A DNA stretch of 64,000 nt, taken from NCBI RefSeq assembly GCF_947568225.1, contig NZ_CANOOQ010000001.1, positions 124,001 through 188,000 on the forward strand, given 5' to 3'. Positions 49,604 through 59,574 of the stretch are shown piece after piece (within the stretch, counting starts at the first letter, position 1; each line of letters begins with the position of its first letter). The notes beneath the pieces are model-generated. The model was not told the DNA's origin. It did not search any database and was given only the letters and a program-made list of their open reading frames with translations. Position numbers and translations under genes: made by a program. The DNA is from Faecalispora anaeroviscerum (GTDB taxonomy: Bacteria > Bacillota > Clostridia > Oscillospirales > Acutalibacteraceae).

Positions 49604-50899
49604 TTAGATCGCGTCAAAGGCCTGCTGCAAATCGTAAATAATATCGTCGATATGCTCGGTGCCGATTGAGAGGCGAACGGTGTTGGGCTTGATCCCCTGA
49701 TCCAGCAGCTCTTCCGCCGAAAGCTGTGAGTGGGTGGTCGAAGCCGGGTGGATGACCAGTGACTTCACGTCTGCCACATTGGCCAGCAAAGAAAAAATTT
49801 GGAGATTATCAATGAATTTCTGCGCCTCTTCCTGGCCGCCCTTCACTTCAAAGGTGAAAATAGAGCCGGCACCGTTCGGAAAATACTGCTCATACAGCGT
49901 ATGGTATGGGCTGTCGGGCAGAGAGGGATGGTTGATGTGTTCTACTTTGGGGTGCTTGCTCAGAAAATCCACAACCTTCAAGGCGTTCTCCACATGGCGC
50001 TCGACGCGCAAGGAGAGGGTTTCAAGACCCTGCAGCAGCAGGAAGGCGTTGAATGGGGAGATGCTGGCTCCAGTGTCGCGCAGAAGAATCGCGCGTGCCC
50101 TCAGAATGAAGGCGGCGGCTCCCACATCGCGTGCAAAGCTCAGGCCATGGTAGCTGGGGGTCGGTTCGGTCAGTCCCGGGAATTTCCCGGAGGCCGCCCA
50201 ATCGAATTTGCCGGAATCCACAATCACACCGCCGAGTGTAGTGCCGTGCCCGCCGATAAATTTGGTGGCGGAGTGAATTACAATGTCTGCGCCATGCTCA
50301 ATGGGGCGGAACTGGCTGGGCGGGGTAAAGGTGCTGTCAATCAGGAGCGGAATGCCGTGTTTATGGGCGATTTCGGCGACTTCTTCCACATGGATGATGT
50401 TGGAGTTGGGATTGCCAAGGCTTTCGATAAACAGTGCCTTGGTGTTGTCCTGAATGGCCGCCTCAAAGCTGCCTTCCACATCCGGGTCTACAAAGGTGGT
50501 GGTAATGCCGTACTGCGGCAGGGTGTGGGCCAGCAGATTGTAAGTACCGCCGTAAATGGTTTTGGCCGAAACAATATGATCGCCCGCCTGGGCAAGATTC
50601 AGAATCGAGTAGGTGATCGCCGCCGCACCGGACGACAAAGCCAGCGCGCCAATACCGCCTTCCAATGCGGCAATTCTTTTCTCAAACACATCCTGTGTGC
50701 TGTTTGTCAGGCGGCCGTAAATATTTCCGGCATCCGCCAATCCAAATCGATCTGCGGCATGCTTGCTGTTTCTGAATACGTAAGAGGTTGTTTGATAAAT
50801 TGGCACGGCTCTTGCGTCAGAAGCGGGGTCAGGCTGCTCCTGACCGGCATGTAGCTGAATTGTTTCAAATTTCCATTCATGTTTTTTCTCGTTGCTCAT
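49604..50899 (-). CDS. metY: O-acetylhomoserine sulfhydrylase, paralogue 2
   Basis: The 431-residue PLP enzyme has ETIQLHAGQEQPDPASDARA at the start (typical MetY), YGRLTNSTQDVFEKRIAALE, SSGAAAITYSILNLA, DSTFTPPSQF and the PLP lysine in HSATKFIGGHGTTLGGVIVD. Same reaction class as paralogue 1 but a different subgroup by its N-terminus. The 190-base region upstream has no visible SAM riboswitch or T-box. Confidence 0.93.
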   Translation of the reverse strand: MSNEKKHEWKFETIQLHAGQEQPDPASDARAVPIYQTTSYVFRNSKHAADRFGLADAGNIYGRLTNSTQDVFEKRIAALEGGIGALALSSGAAAITYSILNLAQAGDHIVSAKTIYGGTYNLLAHTLPQYGITTTFVDPDVEGSFEAAIQDNTKALFIESLGNPNSNIIHVEEVAEIAHKHGIPLLIDSTFTPPSQFRPIEHGADIVIHSATKFIGGHGTTLGGVIVDSGKFDWAASGKFPGLTEPTPSYHGLSFARDVGAAAFILRARAILLRDTGASISPFNAFLLLQGLETLSLRVERHVENALKVVDFLSKHPKVEHINHPSLPDSPYHTLYEQYFPNGAGSIFTFEVKGGQEEAQKFIDNLQIFSLLANVADVKSLVIHPASTTHSQLSAEELLDQGIKPNTVRLSIGTEHIDDIIYDLQQAFDAI

Positions 50900-51093
50900 T
50901 GGATTGATCCTCTTTTCTTTGATTTATGGTTGTTGTATGTCGTAATGGAACAGCCGCACATTCGACAATGAACAGGTTGGAATAAATCAGAGAAATGAAC
51001 TTTCACAGCGGACAGCCCCTTTCATATATTAAACTAAACATATATAATTAATATGTTATTGCGCTTTTAGTATACTGTCCGAGGAAACAAATG

Positions 51094-52104
51094 TCAATGC
51101 TTTTCTGAAAAATTTTGTATTTCTTCTTTTTCATTGTTGGGTTCGTTGTTGGAGCCGCGCATTTTTTTGCCGGCGGCTGCGGCGACCTGGCGAAAACGCT
51201 GCAGCGATTCCGGGCTTTGAATCGAACGCATATGGGGAAAAGCCTCCATAATTCTGCGGTGCATGGGGTGAGTTTGCGATTCCAGGTATTCCTGCTTGTC
51301 CCGCAGAATGCGCAGGCGAACCCGATTTTCGTCGTTGACAAAATCCAGGATTGAATTGCGCAGGCGCTCTATGCTTTCCGCGCGGGCATCGTCCGTTTTC
51401 TCGCGCAGCTCTTCCAGAGTCTGGCGCAAACTGAGCAGTGTTTCGGATTTAAATTCATCTGCCTTGTCGCGCAGCCCGTCCAGCGAATGCTCCAGCCCGG
51501 CCAGGTTGGTTTCGGCCGCGGTAGTGGTGCGCTCGCGGATCTCATCCAGTATCGTTTGCAGCTGGGCCAGTCTTCCGTTCATGCGCAGAATGCCGATGGT
51601 AGTGGCGGTGCCGTCTAAGAGAAAGTAAACGAACAGCCCGCCGGCCAGTGGGAAGGAGACAATGCGCGGAATCGCGCCCAAAAGCAAACTGACCAGCGGG
51701 TGCAGCACCTCAAGTACAAAGGTAGACATCACCCCGAACAGCAGCGAATTGGTCAGGCAGACCCGGCCGTGAATCTGGTATTTGTGGTTCGAGTAATCCC
51801 ACCATGAGGTGTGGAACAACCGCTCCAGAAGGACGCTGGTGGCATACTCCAACAGCGAGGTCAGCAGCATTGCGGCGAAAAACAGGATAATGAGTTCCCA
51901 TGGGAACTCGAAAACCCCCAGAAGAGGAGAAAGCGCGGCCAGAATCAGCAGCGCGCCAAAACCGTATATGGGACAGAATGGGCCGTTTAAAAAGCCCCGG
52001 TTAATCCAGCGTTTTTGTGGGATGGAGCAATAAATACTCTCGCACAGCCAGCCGATCATGCTATATGCGGAAAAAAGAAGTGTCAGGGTGACAAAGGTCT
52101 GCAT
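51094..52104 (-). CDS. CmpB-like (PF06541) membrane protein
   Basis: The 336-residue protein has about five membrane segments in its first 190 residues (YSMIGWLCESIYCSIPQKRW, NRGFLNGPFCPIYGFGALLI, the PF06541 hallmark), then a long coiled coil (about 195-300). The family is called putative ABC transporter permease but the evidence for transport is thin. ATG 52104 is preceded by AGGAAGAGG; the longer frame upstream lacks family similarity. Confidence 0.85.
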   Translation of the reverse strand: MQTFVTLTLLFSAYSMIGWLCESIYCSIPQKRWINRGFLNGPFCPIYGFGALLILAALSPLLGVFEFPWELIILFFAAMLLTSLLEYATSVLLERLFHTSWWDYSNHKYQIHGRVCLTNSLLFGVMSTFVLEVLHPLVSLLLGAIPRIVSFPLAGGLFVYFLLDGTATTIGILRMNGRLAQLQTILDEIRERTTTAAETNLAGLEHSLDGLRDKADEFKSETLLSLRQTLEELREKTDDARAESIERLRNSILDFVNDENRVRLRILRDKQEYLESQTHPMHRRIMEAFPHMRSIQSPESLQRFRQVAAAAGKKMRGSNNEPNNEKEEIQNFSEKH

Positions 52105-52178
52105 AGAAAGCCCTCTTCCTACTAATATTGAGAAACAAAAGTTTCTGCCTTTCAGTTTAGGGAGTTGTGCAGAATTTG

Positions 52179-53747
52179 TCAATCGGCATTTGCGGCGGCC
52201 GGGGCTGCGACCGAGTGCCGGCCGGTCAGCGACTGTACCCAGCGAATGTCTTCACGACCAAGGCTGCCGCACAAAAACAGGAATGCGGCATACAGCGGTG
52301 GGGTCACGCAGACCTGCAGGATGACGCATTGGTACGGCACAAGTAAAGACAGGGGAGAAACCCGCAGCAGCAGAGTGACGAGTAAAACGGAAAGCGCTGT
52401 GCATAAGAGGGGCTTTAACACCCAGTCGATCATCTGAATCGGCACCTGCGCCACCTTAATTAGGCGGTGAATGCTCAGGCTTGCGTTAAAGATGGTGCTG
52501 AAAAACACCACGGCTACATAGCCCTTTAGCCCCCAAACGGGAATCAGCGAGTAAATCAGCACCACGCGCAGTGTGGAATCGGAGAGGTTGTATTTCAGGG
52601 AGCTCATTTGCTGGTCGAGCCCCTTGAGGATGCTGTCCACAATCCCGTCCAAATACATCAAAGGCACCAGCGGCGCGAGAATGCGCAGCAGGATGCCCGT
52701 CTGCTCGTTTTTGTAGAAGGTCAGCCCGATGTCCCGGGAAAAGCCGAGGAAAATCCCCATGATCAAAAAGGAGAACAGTAGGGTCATTTGCATGGCGCGG
52801 CCTGTGGCGCGGGCGATGGTGCGGCTTTTCCCCGAGGCGTTCGCCTCCGCCATTTCCGGCACTAAAAGCGCCGCCAGTGCGGAGAGCAGTGCCGCTGGAA
52901 AAAACAGTACCGGCATCACCATTCCCTGAATCACGCCGTATTGCGCCATGGCGCTGAGCGCGTCCGAGCCGTTTTTCCGCAGTCCGGTGGGAATGAGCAG
53001 ATTTTCCACAGCGCTTAAAATATTCCGCGCAGTATAGCCCGTCATTGAGGGCAGGGCAATGCGCAGAATCCCCCACAGAGCCCCCTTGCCGCGCGAGTGG
53101 TGGCGGCGCAGGCGGCGTACATCCCACAGGTAAAGAATGCAGTTGTAAAGGCAGGAGGCCATTTCTCCCGCGGTGGAGCCCAGCATCAGAATCAGGCACG
53201 CACCCTCCAGCGTCTGCGGGGCCAGCATGGCAAACAGCGCCACCGTAATGCCGATGGTCGCGAGCTGCTCCAGTATTTCTGCCGTGGCGGGGCGCAGGGC
53301 CTTGCGCATCGCGATAAAGTAACCGCGCAGGCTGGCCGAAATCGCCATAAAGGGCAGCCCGGGCGCGAGCATCTGCAGCGGGCGGGCGGCAGCCGGCTCG
53401 TTCAGCAGTACCTCCGCAATCGGCTGTGCGAGAAAAATCAGCGCCGCCATGGCGGCAAGGCTCAGTGTAAGGGAGCAGGCGATTCCCTTTCGCACCGCGC
53501 CCTTGGCGTAGCCCGGGTCGTCCTTGGCCATGGCCTCGGCCACCAGCCGCGTGACAGCCAGACTGATGCCCGAGGTGGAAATCGTGATCGCCAGGATGAA
53601 GACAGAAAAAATCAGCTGGTAAAGCCCCAGCCCGGCCGCCCCGATACGGTCTGAAATAAAGACCCGGAAGCCGATGTTCAGCATCCGCATGAAAAGCGAA
53701 CCAGCGGTCAGAATCAGTGTGTTGATCAGAAAAACACGTTTATTCAT
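52179..53747 (-). CDS. SpoVB/MurJ-like polysaccharide flippase
   Basis: The 522-residue protein has about 14 membrane segments and the MOP-superfamily start NTLILTAGSLFMRMLNIGFR, with GAAGLGLYQLIFSVFILAIT near residue 40, typical of SpoVB and related lipid flippases. SpoVB acts in spore cortex formation; vegetative relatives flip lipid-linked glycans. The gene order gives no direct sporulation link. Start ATG 53747 (MNKRVFL). Confidence 0.87.
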   Translation of the reverse strand: MNKRVFLINTLILTAGSLFMRMLNIGFRVFISDRIGAAGLGLYQLIFSVFILAITISTSGISLAVTRLVAEAMAKDDPGYAKGAVRKGIACSLTLSLAAMAALIFLAQPIAEVLLNEPAAARPLQMLAPGLPFMAISASLRGYFIAMRKALRPATAEILEQLATIGITVALFAMLAPQTLEGACLILMLGSTAGEMASCLYNCILYLWDVRRLRRHHSRGKGALWGILRIALPSMTGYTARNILSAVENLLIPTGLRKNGSDALSAMAQYGVIQGMVMPVLFFPAALLSALAALLVPEMAEANASGKSRTIARATGRAMQMTLLFSFLIMGIFLGFSRDIGLTFYKNEQTGILLRILAPLVPLMYLDGIVDSILKGLDQQMSSLKYNLSDSTLRVVLIYSLIPVWGLKGYVAVVFFSTIFNASLSIHRLIKVAQVPIQMIDWVLKPLLCTALSVLLVTLLLRVSPLSLLVPYQCVILQVCVTPPLYAAFLFLCGSLGREDIRWVQSLTGRHSVAAPAAANAD

Positions 53748-53870
53748 AAGGCAAAGCACCATTCCTGTTCCATATCATTCCATGGGCGTATGGTCAAATG
53801 TATTCGTTCGCCGGGGAAAAATATGTATAGCCAATTTACTTTCAAGTGGAGGCACAGATACAAACAAAAG

Positions 53871-53901
53871 ATTCATCCCCCACCAAAGGTGGGGGATGAA
53901 T
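53871..53901 (+). repeat. hairpin repeat with CCAAAG-type loop, copy 2
   Basis: ATTCATCCCCCACC pairs with GGTGGGGGATGAAT around AAA. It differs from copy 1 at several paired positions, so the hairpin is kept while the sequence drifts. It lies between the divergent flippase and prmA genes, without an obvious T-run. Confidence 0.6.
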
Positions 53902-53990
53902 CGAATTGCTTTTTTAAAGTGGTATTACTATACAATTTCTGCGCAATCGTGTACAATAAGGTGCAGAACAGAAAGGGGAGCCGAAACAAG

Positions 53991-54911
53991 ATGGAATGGA
54001 CAGAAGTGACAATTACCGTGCCGGCCGAGTCGGTGGATTTGGCGGGAGACATCGCTCAGATGGTGGTGCCCTACGGTATTTATATTGAAGATTACTCGAA
54101 TCTGGAGCAGGAGGCTTGGGAGATTGCCCACATCGATCTGATCGATGAGGACCTGCTGAAAAAGGACCGCACCAAAGCGCTGGTGCATGTGTATATCGAC
54201 CCGAAGGAGAACCCGTCGGAGGCGATTGCGTTTTTGAGCGAGCGCTATCGCGCAGAGGGGATTCCCTTTACCATTAATACCGGAGCCTGCCTGGAGGAGG
54301 ACTGGATCAATAACTGGAAACAGTATTTTAAGCCGATGCCGGTTGGAAAAAAACTTTTGATTCGCCCTACGTGGGAGGATGAATACGACGCGGGCGACCG
54401 CGCCGTGCTTCATTTGGAGCCGGGCGTGGCGTTCGGTACCGGTACACACGAAACGACCCGCCTGTGCATGGAGCTGCTCGAGGACTATGTAACGCCCGGC
54501 TGTGAGATGCTCGACGTGGGCTGTGGAAGCGGAATTCTTTCCATCGCCGCGCTGCTGCTTGGCGCCGGTACTGCCATTGGAGTGGATATAGACGAAGCGG
54601 GCGTTCGCACCGCGGTGGAGAACGCGCGCATTAACGGCATGGCCGACCGCTTTACCGGGATTCACGGCGACCTGACGGACAAGGTGCATGGCACGTTCGA
54701 TGTGGTTGCCGCGAACATCGTGGCAGATATTATTATCCTGCTGACCGGCGAAATTCGTCAGTTCTTAAAGCCGGGTGCGGTGTATCTCATCAGCGGAATT
54801 ATTGATACACGCGAGCAGGATGTTCTTTCGGTGGTGGAGAAGAAGTTTGAAATCCTCCAGCGCCGCGAGGAAAAAGGCTGGGTGGCCATGGCGCTGCGGA
54901 GCAAAGAATAG
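53991..54911 (+). CDS. prmA: ribosomal protein L11 methyltransferase
   Basis: The 306-residue protein has the PrmA N-terminal domain (WTEVTITVPAESVDLAGDIA) and a SAM-binding domain with FGTGTHETTRLCMELLEDY, LDVGCGSGILSIAALLLGA and VVAANIVADIIILL. It trimethylates L11. ATG 53991 fits the family start; AAAGGGGAGCC lies before it. TACAAT near 53953 may be its -10 box. Confidence 0.95.
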   Translation: MEWTEVTITVPAESVDLAGDIAQMVVPYGIYIEDYSNLEQEAWEIAHIDLIDEDLLKKDRTKALVHVYIDPKENPSEAIAFLSERYRAEGIPFTINTGACLEEDWINNWKQYFKPMPVGKKLLIRPTWEDEYDAGDRAVLHLEPGVAFGTGTHETTRLCMELLEDYVTPGCEMLDVGCGSGILSIAALLLGAGTAIGVDIDEAGVRTAVENARINGMADRFTGIHGDLTDKVHGTFDVVAANIVADIIILLTGEIRQFLKPGAVYLISGIIDTREQDVLSVVEKKFEILQRREEKGWVAMALRSKE

Positions 54912-55129
54912 AGATCATAATACACATTGTAAAGCGGGCGTGTTTACCAAGTGGAAAATGCGCCCGATTTATTACATAAAGTATATTTTATTCTGGTACG
55001 CAGATCTCCGTTAGGGTAGAAATCGGGGCCGAAATTTGTTTTGGCGGTGGCGTAAATCACGCCAATGTCCATAGGATTCAACTCTCTGCCGGGGTGACTG
55101 ATTTGGATCGTGTTTTGGAAATTAAAACA

Positions 55130-55153
55130 GGCGGCGCCTTGTTTGGCGCCGCC
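55130..55153 (-). terminator. terminator of the two-component operon
   Basis: GGCGGCGCC and GGCGCCGCC pair around TTGTTT; on the minus strand TGTTTTAATTT follows. It lies 38 bases past the kinase stop. The 54912-55129 stretch after prmA has only a weaker GCGGGCG/CGCCCG hairpin and no gene. Confidence 0.75.
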
Positions 55154-55190
55154 CGTAGTATATATCGTAGGCTAGTCATTTTACTTAATG

Positions 55191-57398
55191 TTAAATGAAA
55201 TTTTCTGGCTCGGAAGGATTCTGCTTTTCTTTTTCCTGCAAATTTTCAAACGGTTTCTCCGTTTGCACGGCCTGTTCCGAAGCAAAATCCGGCACGGCAC
55301 TCCGCAAAAACTCCTCCGAATCGTTTTGATCCGCGTCTTGGGGCGAAACCGCTGGCTCCCCCGGCTGCGGCGCGGGAATTACCGGGAACGAAACGGTGGC
55401 GCAGAACAAGTCGGCGTCTGTGGTGACGGAGAAGCTGCCGCCGCAGGCTTCGGTAAAGCTTTTGGCGATGGAAAGTCCCAGGCCGGAGCCGTCGGTGCTG
55501 CGGGATTCATCACCCCGCACAAAGCGCTCGGTGACGTCCGGCAGGTTGTCGAGGGCAAAGCGGGAGGTGTTTTTTACCTGCGTAAAGGCGGTACCCTCCT
55601 GCACGGTAAGCTGGATAAACACGCGCGAGCCCTCCAGCGAATATTGCAGCGCGTTGCGGAACAGATTCTGGAAGACGCGGTACATCCGGTTTCCGTCGGT
55701 CAAAATATAAACCGGCTCCTGCGGCAAATCCAGCCGCAGTGCAAGCCCAGAGGTTGTTATGGTTTCTTCCATATCAGCCAAGGTCTGCTGAATCAGCTTC
55801 TGTAAAATCAGCGGTTCAGGGTGCAGCTCAATGTTGCCGGTACTTGCCTTTGAAACCTCAAAAATATCCTGCACCATTTTTTTTAGGCGATCTGCCTTAC
55901 CGGCCAGAATCTCAATATAATCCTGCACATATTCGGGCAAATCTTTTTCCTGCCGCAGCAGACCAATGTAGTTGATGATCGAGGTCAGCGGCGTTTTGAT
56001 GTCGTGCGAAACGTTTGTGATCAGTTCCACCTTCATGCGTTCCGCCCGTACCTGATCCTCCACCGCGTGGCTGATACCGGACTGAATGCTGTTGAGGTCC
56101 TCAGCGGCCGGGGCGAAGGCTGATTCCGCGTGGAGTGCAAGCGGGGGAGTTTCGGCGCCGGATTTTATTTCCGAAATCCGGTCTGTCAGCCTTGCAAAAT
56201 CCATCAGCATTCTGATGAAATACCGGGCGTACAGCAGCAGAACCGCCGCGGCAGCCGCCGCGGTAATCCACGCCGCGAGTGAGGAAGGAACCGCCCGGAA
56301 AATCCAGAACAAAATCCCCTCGGTTACGGCAAACAGACCGAAACCACTCGTCATGCGCTGCTGGAACCGCTTTTTCATCTGGTGAGATAAGTACCAGTTC
56401 TTCGTACTGCGGTAGCTGTTATGCAAATAAACATGGGGGTTATAGCGGAGGTCATTCAGGAGGAACAACAGCGTCCAAAATAATAGCAGCAAGGGGAAGA
56501 GTGTTTCCTTGATGCTACCCTTCTCCAGAAACGGCTGTGCGCAGAACCATGCGGCCCAGCCCAGGAACACCAGTTTAATTTCAAACCAGATTTCTCCGCT
56601 GATCTGCGCAAGCTGTTGGTCAACCTCCGCCTTTCTGCCGCGGGAAAACAGGTAGAATAAGAACATCAGGAGAGCGAGCACCAGAGCCGCCGCACCGCCG
56701 AACCAGAGCACCTGCAAAGAAAACAGCTCGTCAGTCGCGTCTGACAGTACGGCGGAATCTCGATCGGTGTGCAGATTCGGTGAGATGACCATCACCAGGG
56801 AAAGATCGGAGAGCTTGGGGTAGCTTTCCCAAAAATCCCCGTCTTTGTCGGCCAGCTGCGAAAAATAGGTGCGGTAGCCGTCCGAATCAATCATCGCGTC
56901 AGTGTCGTACACGCGCACCCCGTCGCGTTCAATCACGAGGCTGTCACCGTCGAACAGCAGCATGTAATTGTAGCCCTCCGGAGCGCCCGACAGGTAGCTT
57001 TGCAGCAGGCGGGCGTTGCGGGCGCTTTCCGGGTCGGTGGAGCCGGTGTTGCTCAGTGTATCGCGCGAGTCTTCCTGCGCAAACATCAGGATGTTCGCGG
57101 TTTCCCACTTTAAATTAGGGTAGGTTTTCGAAAAGCTTCCTCTGAGTTCGTCGTCCGCCAAGTCCATCAAGGCGGCGTAAGCGATCTGGCTGACATCCTC
57201 GCGGAACGCGGCAGTTTCCTGCGGGTTGTTGTCCAGTGCGGTCTGTAAAGACTGCTTGGCCTGCGCTACCGCGTTTCCGCCGGAAAAGAATGTTTGCAGC
57301 GCGGCCGAGGCCACCGTGAACAGAATGCTCACACTCAGAACAAAGCACAGCCAGCTGAGCAGGTTACCGTTTTTCCGGTTTGTCGATTTTGTATCCAA
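55191..57398 (-). CDS. sensor histidine kinase
   Basis: The 735-residue protein has a membrane segment at about 13-36, an outside domain (about 37-228), a second one at 229-252, and four further membrane segments to about 392. HisKA follows with H465 (ITNVSHDIKTPLTSIINYIG), and the ATPase has RVFQNLFRNALQYSLEGSRV and DGSGLGLSIAKSFTE. The C-terminal 60 residues are acidic and disordered. It overlaps the response regulator by 35 bases, forming one operon. The extra membrane block between sensor and kinase is unusual. Signal unknown. Confidence 0.92.
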   Translation of the reverse strand: MDTKSTNRKNGNLLSWLCFVLSVSILFTVASAALQTFFSGGNAVAQAKQSLQTALDNNPQETAAFREDVSQIAYAALMDLADDELRGSFSKTYPNLKWETANILMFAQEDSRDTLSNTGSTDPESARNARLLQSYLSGAPEGYNYMLLFDGDSLVIERDGVRVYDTDAMIDSDGYRTYFSQLADKDGDFWESYPKLSDLSLVMVISPNLHTDRDSAVLSDATDELFSLQVLWFGGAAALVLALLMFLFYLFSRGRKAEVDQQLAQISGEIWFEIKLVFLGWAAWFCAQPFLEKGSIKETLFPLLLLFWTLLFLLNDLRYNPHVYLHNSYRSTKNWYLSHQMKKRFQQRMTSGFGLFAVTEGILFWIFRAVPSSLAAWITAAAAAAVLLLYARYFIRMLMDFARLTDRISEIKSGAETPPLALHAESAFAPAAEDLNSIQSGISHAVEDQVRAERMKVELITNVSHDIKTPLTSIINYIGLLRQEKDLPEYVQDYIEILAGKADRLKKMVQDIFEVSKASTGNIELHPEPLILQKLIQQTLADMEETITTSGLALRLDLPQEPVYILTDGNRMYRVFQNLFRNALQYSLEGSRVFIQLTVQEGTAFTQVKNTSRFALDNLPDVTERFVRGDESRSTDGSGLGLSIAKSFTEACGGSFSVTTDADLFCATVSFPVIPAPQPGEPAVSPQDADQNDSEEFLRSAVPDFASEQAVQTEKPFENLQEKEKQNPSEPENFI

Positions 57399-58071
57399 TC
57401 CCCCACACCACCTTTAAATACTCGGGTTCCTTCGGGTTAATTTCAATTTTCTCGCGGATGCGCCGAATATGTACCATCACGGTGTTTTCGGCGGAGAAGG
57501 CCGGTTCGTTCCAAACGCGCCGGTAAATTTCCTCCGCGGGGAAAATCCGGCCGGTGTTTTTCATGAGCAGCTCTACGATTTTCGTTTCTGTTGCGGTCAG
57601 CCGTACCGGCTCGCCGTCGGCTGTGAGTGTATGGTTGTCCGTATCAAACGTCAGGCGGCCGATGGTGATCAGATTTTGCGCTGTGGCGTGAATATCCCCC
57701 AGAGTGGTGTAGCGCCGCAGCTGCGACTTAACCCGGGCCACCAGCTCTTGCGGGTTAAAGGGCTTTGCAATATAATCGTCGGCTCCCATGGAAAGGCCGA
57801 GAATCTTGTCGCTGTCCTCCGATTTGGCGGAAAGCACAATAATCGGCAGATTGCGGGTTTCGCGGATTTTCAGGATGGCCGCCAGCCCGTTCTGCCGCGG
57901 CATCATCACGTCGATCAGAATCAGGTGGATGTTACGGCTCATCGCCAGGTCGACAGCCTGTACGCCGTCATACGCGCAAAGCACGTCATAGCCTTCCTTT
58001 TCCAGATAAATCGAAATGGCCCGAACGATTTCCTTGTCGTCGTCCACGACCAGAATACACTGTTTTTCCAT
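57364..58071 (-). CDS. OmpR-family response regulator
   Basis: The 235-residue protein has a receiver domain with phospho-acceptor D in LILIDVMMPRQNGLAAI (about residue 51), K in VLSAKSEDSDK, and a C-terminal winged helix (LTATETKIVELLMKNTGRIF, VHIRRIREKIE). ATG 58071 is chosen for GGAGG and CGGAG before it. It is the first gene of the operon with the kinase. Confidence 0.94.
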   Translation of the reverse strand: MEKQCILVVDDDKEIVRAISIYLEKEGYDVLCAYDGVQAVDLAMSRNIHLILIDVMMPRQNGLAAILKIRETRNLPIIVLSAKSEDSDKILGLSMGADDYIAKPFNPQELVARVKSQLRRYTTLGDIHATAQNLITIGRLTFDTDNHTLTADGEPVRLTATETKIVELLMKNTGRIFPAEEIYRRVWNEPAFSAENTVMVHIRRIREKIEINPKEPEYLKVVWGIGYKIDKPEKR

Positions 58072-58240
58072 CTCCGATTTTCCTCCAAACTTACGAATAA
58101 AACATGGACCAAACAAGCTTCATTCTCCCGGATTGTAACATGTGATCAGTCTGTTGTTTCAGAAACCTGACTCGGTTTTGAAGGGACACAGGTTCCTTTT
58201 TTTATCATAATATAAAAACCTGACAAAATTAAGGCAGTTT

Positions 58241-58258
58241 TCTTACAGCTCTCTTACG
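58241..58258 (-). promoter_or_regulatory. direct repeats before the response regulator
   Basis: On the minus strand CGTAAGA and TGTAAGA repeat with an 11-base step, the spacing of OmpR-type sites, about 170-190 bases before the regulator ATG. A TATGAT with weak TTAATT -35 lies nearer the gene (about 58205-58233). Self-control of the operon is likely. The rest of 58072-58600 holds no gene; a hairpin with TTTTTTT at about 58160-58205 reads on the plus strand. Confidence 0.5.
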
Positions 58259-58600
58259 ATTGCCCTTAGGCTCTTCCCATAACGGAAAGGATATGCTTTT
58301 ATGGAGTTATAGAGTAGACGCCGCCTCAATGCGAGTTAAGAGATAAGCCAACGGCATTGCGTAATTAAAATGATTATAGCACAACAAAGCTCGCCTTGTC
58401 ACCCGGCGCTTACTGGGAAATCAAGGCGGGAAAGTAAACAGAAAAAAGGCACAAAAGATTTTATGCAGGCGCGAAGCTTCTGTTACTTTTACATCTTTAT
58501 TCCCGGCGAAAATATGGTATACTGAACATCGGAAATACGCGGCCGGAACAAAGGCGTTCCGCCGTACAAATATTCTCTTAAGATGCTTGGACAGGAGTGT

Positions 58601-59551
58601 ATGTTGGAGATGCAGACACCCGAGATTTCCCTGATCCTGCCTGTGCGGGATATTGAAATAGAATTGCCCGGAATCCTGCGCTCCGTAAAGGAGCAGGTTG
58701 GTACTGCTGCGGAGTGGATCATTGTCGATATGGGCTCTGAGGATCAGACCGTGCTGCGCGCGGTGCAGTACATTAAGGAAGAAAAGCTGCATGGCTTTGT
58801 GATTCAGAACGGGAAGGGAAGCGTCTCTGCCGCGCTGAACACCGGAATGCAGAAGGCGGCGGGGGAGTATCTTTCCTTCGTATTTGCTAGGCGGCTGTAT
58901 GGCGGCTATCTTTCCACCTACCTGGAAGCGGCGCGGGCAGCTCAGGCGGATTTCGTGTTTGGTGGTCTGGATGCGAATTCGGAGCAGCCGAAGGGAAAGA
59001 CGGCGGGGGGCGACGGCCCCTGGTATGTGCAGCAGATGGTGCAGGGCCGTCTGCGCGTCGATATTGCCGCGCTGCTGCTGCGCAAAAGCTTTTTGCAGAC
59101 ACAAAAGCTGTATTTTCAGGAGGACTGCAGCCATGGGTACAGCGAGGAGTTCATTTACTGCTGCTTGCTTTCCGGCGCGAAGGTTGCGAGAGCGCCTATA
59201 GTGTTGGAGCGCCGCCGCGAGCTGGAGCTTTTTCGGGCGAAGGCCGCCCCGGCGGGCCGCGAGATTTTTCAGGCGATTGAGGCCATGCTGCGGGTTCAGG
59301 CTGTGATTGAAAATCGCTGCCCGGACAATCAGGAGCTGTGTGAAAGCTTTGAGGAGCGAAAGCTGCCTGAAACGGTGATGAACTGTGTTGATGTGCTTTT
59401 ACGCGGGGGGCTCGGTTACAATACCGTGCGCGGGTATCTGCGGGTTGAGGGGTACGACCGCCTGCTGACACTGGGGAAACGAAGCGGTCGCGCCCTGCGG
59501 AGCCGAATCCGTCTGTGGCAGCTGATTCCGTGGGTTTACCGCCCGCAGTGA
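58601..59551 (+). CDS. glycosyltransferase-like (GT2) protein, DXD not seen
   Basis: The 316-residue protein has a GT-A start (ISLILPVRDIEIELPGILRS, EWIIVDMGSEDQTVLRAVQY) and AALNTGMQKAAGEYLSFVFA, where a GT2 enzyme would have FLDADD. Here the sequence is FVFARRLYG, so the metal-binding aspartates are lost. It may be inactive, use another mechanism, or bind a sugar nucleotide only. ATG 58601 follows AGGAG closely; TTG 58604 is also possible. TATACT at about 58519 is a candidate -10. Confidence 0.75.
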   Translation: MLEMQTPEISLILPVRDIEIELPGILRSVKEQVGTAAEWIIVDMGSEDQTVLRAVQYIKEEKLHGFVIQNGKGSVSAALNTGMQKAAGEYLSFVFARRLYGGYLSTYLEAARAAQADFVFGGLDANSEQPKGKTAGGDGPWYVQQMVQGRLRVDIAALLLRKSFLQTQKLYFQEDCSHGYSEEFIYCCLLSGAKVARAPIVLERRRELELFRAKAAPAGREIFQAIEAMLRVQAVIENRCPDNQELCESFEERKLPETVMNCVDVLLRGGLGYNTVRGYLRVEGYDRLLTLGKRSGRALRSRIRLWQLIPWVYRPQ

Positions 59552-59574
59552 TGACAAATAAAAAATAGAGTGGG

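Noticed and set aside
50900..51093. SAM riboswitch or T-box before the metY paralogues
   Set aside because: Neither leader (50900-51093 or 41943-42030) shows the conserved core or a terminator/antiterminator pair.
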